The notes under the pieces were generated by a model. The model saw only the letters and a list, made by a program, of their open reading frames with translations, was not told the DNA's origin and made no database searches. This document shows, piece after piece, positions 60,977-64,000 of a stretch of 64,000 bases of DNA (the first letter of the stretch is position 1; every line of letters begins with the position of its first letter). This DNA comes from Alphaproteobacteria bacterium (GTDB taxonomy: Bacteria > Pseudomonadota > Alphaproteobacteria > Ferrovibrionales > Ferrovibrionaceae): contig CANJGB010000003.1 in the NCBI GenBank assembly GCA_947473805.1, forward strand, positions 62,001-126,000, written 5' to 3'. The translations under genes and the position numbers were made by a program.

Positions 60977-62431
60977 TCAGCGGGGCAGGTCGGTGCGGCC
61001 CATCAGGGACAGGTCGACGGCGCGGGCCGCCTGGCGGCCCTCGCGAATCGCCCAGACAACCAGCGACTGGCCGCGCCGCATATCGCCGGCGGCGAACACC
61101 TTCGGGATCGACGTCTGGTAGTCGTTGGTGTTGGCGGCGACATTGCCGCGCGGGTCCAGCTTGACGCCGGCATCGGCGACCGCACCGTCCTTGCGCGGAC
61201 CGAGGAAGCCCATGGCCAGCAGCACCAGGTCAGCCTTCAGCACAAACTCGCTGCCGGGCATTTCCTGCATGTTGAGGCGGCCGGCACCGTCCTTGACCCA
61301 CTCGACGCGCACGCCATGCAGTTCAGTAACCTTGCCGTCCTTGCCCACCAGCTTCTTGGTGACGACGCTCCAGTCGCGTGCCGCGCCTTCTTCCTGCGAG
61401 GACGAGGTGCGCATCTTCAGCGGCCAGTTCGGCCAGGTCAGCGCCTTGTTTTCCTTCTCCGGCGGCTGCGGCAGGATTTCCAGCTGCGTGACCGACAGCG
61501 CACCATGGCGGATCGAGGTGCCGATGCAGTCCGAACCCGTATCGCCGCCGCCGATCACGACGACATGCTTGCCCTTGGCCAGCAGCGGATGCTTGATCGC
61601 GCCGGTCTCGGCCACGGCATCGCCGGCGACGCGCCGGTTCTGCTGCTTCAGGAAATCCATGGCGTAGTGCACGCCGTCCAGCTCGCGCCCGGGGACTTCC
61701 AGATCGCGCGGCAGTTCGGCGCCGCCGGTCATTACGACGGCGTCATACTCGTCGAGCAGCCCCTTGGCCCGCACATCGATGCCGACATGCACGCCGGTGC
61801 GGAACTCCACGCCCTCGGCCGCCATCTGCTGCATGCGGCGATCGATCAGGTGCTTTTCCATCTTGAAATCGGGAATGCCGTAACGCATCAGCCCGCCGAT
61901 GCGATCCTGCTTCTCGAACAGGGTCACCGCATGGCCGGCGCGCGCCAGTTGCTGCGAGCAGGCGAGACCCGCCGGACCCGAACCGACCACGGCGACGCGC
62001 TTGCCGCTGCGCTGCTTCGGCAGTTCCGGCTTGATCCAGCCCTCGGCCCAGCCCTTGTCGACGATGGTGCACTCGATCGACTTGATGGTGACCGGGTTGT
62101 CGTTGATGTTCAGTGTGCACGAGGCTTCGCACGGCGCGGGGCAGATGCGGCCGGTGAATTCCGGGAAGTTGTTGGTCGAATGCAGCGAGACCAGCGCCCG
62201 CTGCCAGTCCGACTTGTAGACCAGGTTGTTCCAGTCGGGGATCAGGTTATTGACCGGGCAGCCGTTGTGGCAGAACGGAATGCCGCAATCCATGCAGCGC
62301 GCACCCTGCTTCGACGCCTCGGCGTCGGCGAACGGATGCACGAACTCCTTCCAGGTTTTGACCCGGCTTTCGACCTTGTCGTAACCGCGGTCGTGGCGCT
62401 CGATCTCAAGAAAGCCCGTCGGCTTGCCCAT
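60977..62431 (-). CDS. gltD: Glutamate synthase (NADPH) small subunit
   Basis: This 484-residue subunit takes electrons from NADPH and passes them to GltB. The N-terminal cysteine cluster [20 protein letters not shown] holds the Fe-S ligands, the FAD motif is [14 protein letters not shown], and the NADPH motif is [10 protein letters not shown]. The start [15 protein letters not shown] fits the family. It lies 23 bases after gltB on the same strand. Confidence 0.95.
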   Translation of the reverse strand: MGKPTGFLEIERHDRGYDKVESRVKTWKEFVHPFADAEASKQGARCMDCGIPFCHNGCPVNNLIPDWNNLVYKSDWQRALVSLHSTNNFPEFTGRICPAPCEASCTLNINDNPVTIKSIECTIVDKGWAEGWIKPELPKQRSGKRVAVVGSGPAGLACSQQLARAGHAVTLFEKQDRIGGLMRYGIPDFKMEKHLIDRRMQQMAAEGVEFRTGVHVGIDVRAKGLLDEYDAVVMTGGAELPRDLEVPGRELDGVHYAMDFLKQQNRRVAGDAVAETGAIKHPLLAKGKHVVVIGGGDTGSDCIGTSIRHGALSVTQLEILPQPPEKENKALTWPNWPLKMRTSSSQEEGAARDWSVVTKKLVGKDGKVTELHGVRVEWVKDGAGRLNMQEMPGSEFVLKADLVLLAMGFLGPRKDGAVADAGVKLDPRGNVAANTNDYQTSIPKVFAAGDMRRGQSLVVWAIREGRQAARAVDLSLMGRTDLPR

Positions 62432-62454
62432 ACTCTTCTTCCTTAAACCGGGGC

Positions 62455-64000
<1,546 letters not shown>

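Overview
The window is a 64 kb piece of a GC-rich chromosome from an alphaproteobacterium. A Rhodospirillales or Reyranella-like lineage is my guess. The evidence is a class I lysyl-tRNA synthetase, a PlcP-type lipid-remodelling phosphoesterase, an alphaproteobacterial S24 repressor, gltBD, and many CoA-transferase, acyl-CoA dehydrogenase and hydroxyacid genes. I found no rRNA, tRNA, CRISPR array, integrase or transposase.

Layout. 0-8.4 kb: acyl-CoA dehydrogenase, AEC transporter, SCP2-like protein, SDR, CobW GTPase, PPK2 kinase, and a TPR-sulfotransferase gene split by an in-frame amber codon. 8.4-12.4 kb: an outer-membrane SLAM/DUF560 translocon with two tandem FecR-domain proteins, a possible type XI secretion unit. 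Its 5' leader carries a ten-base G tract. 12.6-25.3 kb: CYTH-CHAD protein, CoA-transferase, dienelactone hydrolase, alpha-hydroxyacid oxidase and dehydrogenase, a PlcP/glycosyltransferase/diacylglycerol-kinase lipid cluster, and a DinG-like helicase. 44-64 kb: housekeeping and transport genes (pyrD, a REC-Hpt protein, dgt, two YcaD-like MFS genes around an ion transporter, a Mn riboswitch with its TMEM165 exporter, efp and epmA, gltD, and the 3' part of gltB).

The remarkable part is 25.4-43.9 kb. It holds a compact T7-like (podovirus) particle cassette in T7 gene order: portal, scaffold, capsid, both tail-tube genes, a gp14-like protein, fibre, large terminase, cell-wall hydrolase and holin. 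There is no integrase, replication gene, RNA polymerase, recognisable small terminase, or gp15/gp16 ejection protein. A divergent LexA/CI-type S24 repressor lies at its left end. Four copies of a 20-bp operator, TATAGG-N8-CCTA(T/A)A, are present. Three sit over the -10 boxes of near-identical promoters, and the fourth lies in the repressor's own leader. One of the three promoters is outside the cassette and drives a protein (26031-27464) with a peptidoglycan-binding-like N-terminus, a proline-rich linker and a low-GC toxin-like C-terminus, followed by a coupled immunity candidate. My inference is a domesticated podovirus-derived particle, either a gene-transfer-agent-like or a toxin-delivering system, whose toxin, structural and probably lysis genes share one repressor. 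The T7 gp15/gp16 slot is empty and the toxin gene may supply an ejected component.

Several genes look freshly damaged: the amber codons in the portal and TPR-sulfotransferase genes, a FecR paralogue whose start codon has become ATA, and a flavin monooxygenase that lost its FAD-binding N-terminus by deletion between short direct repeats.
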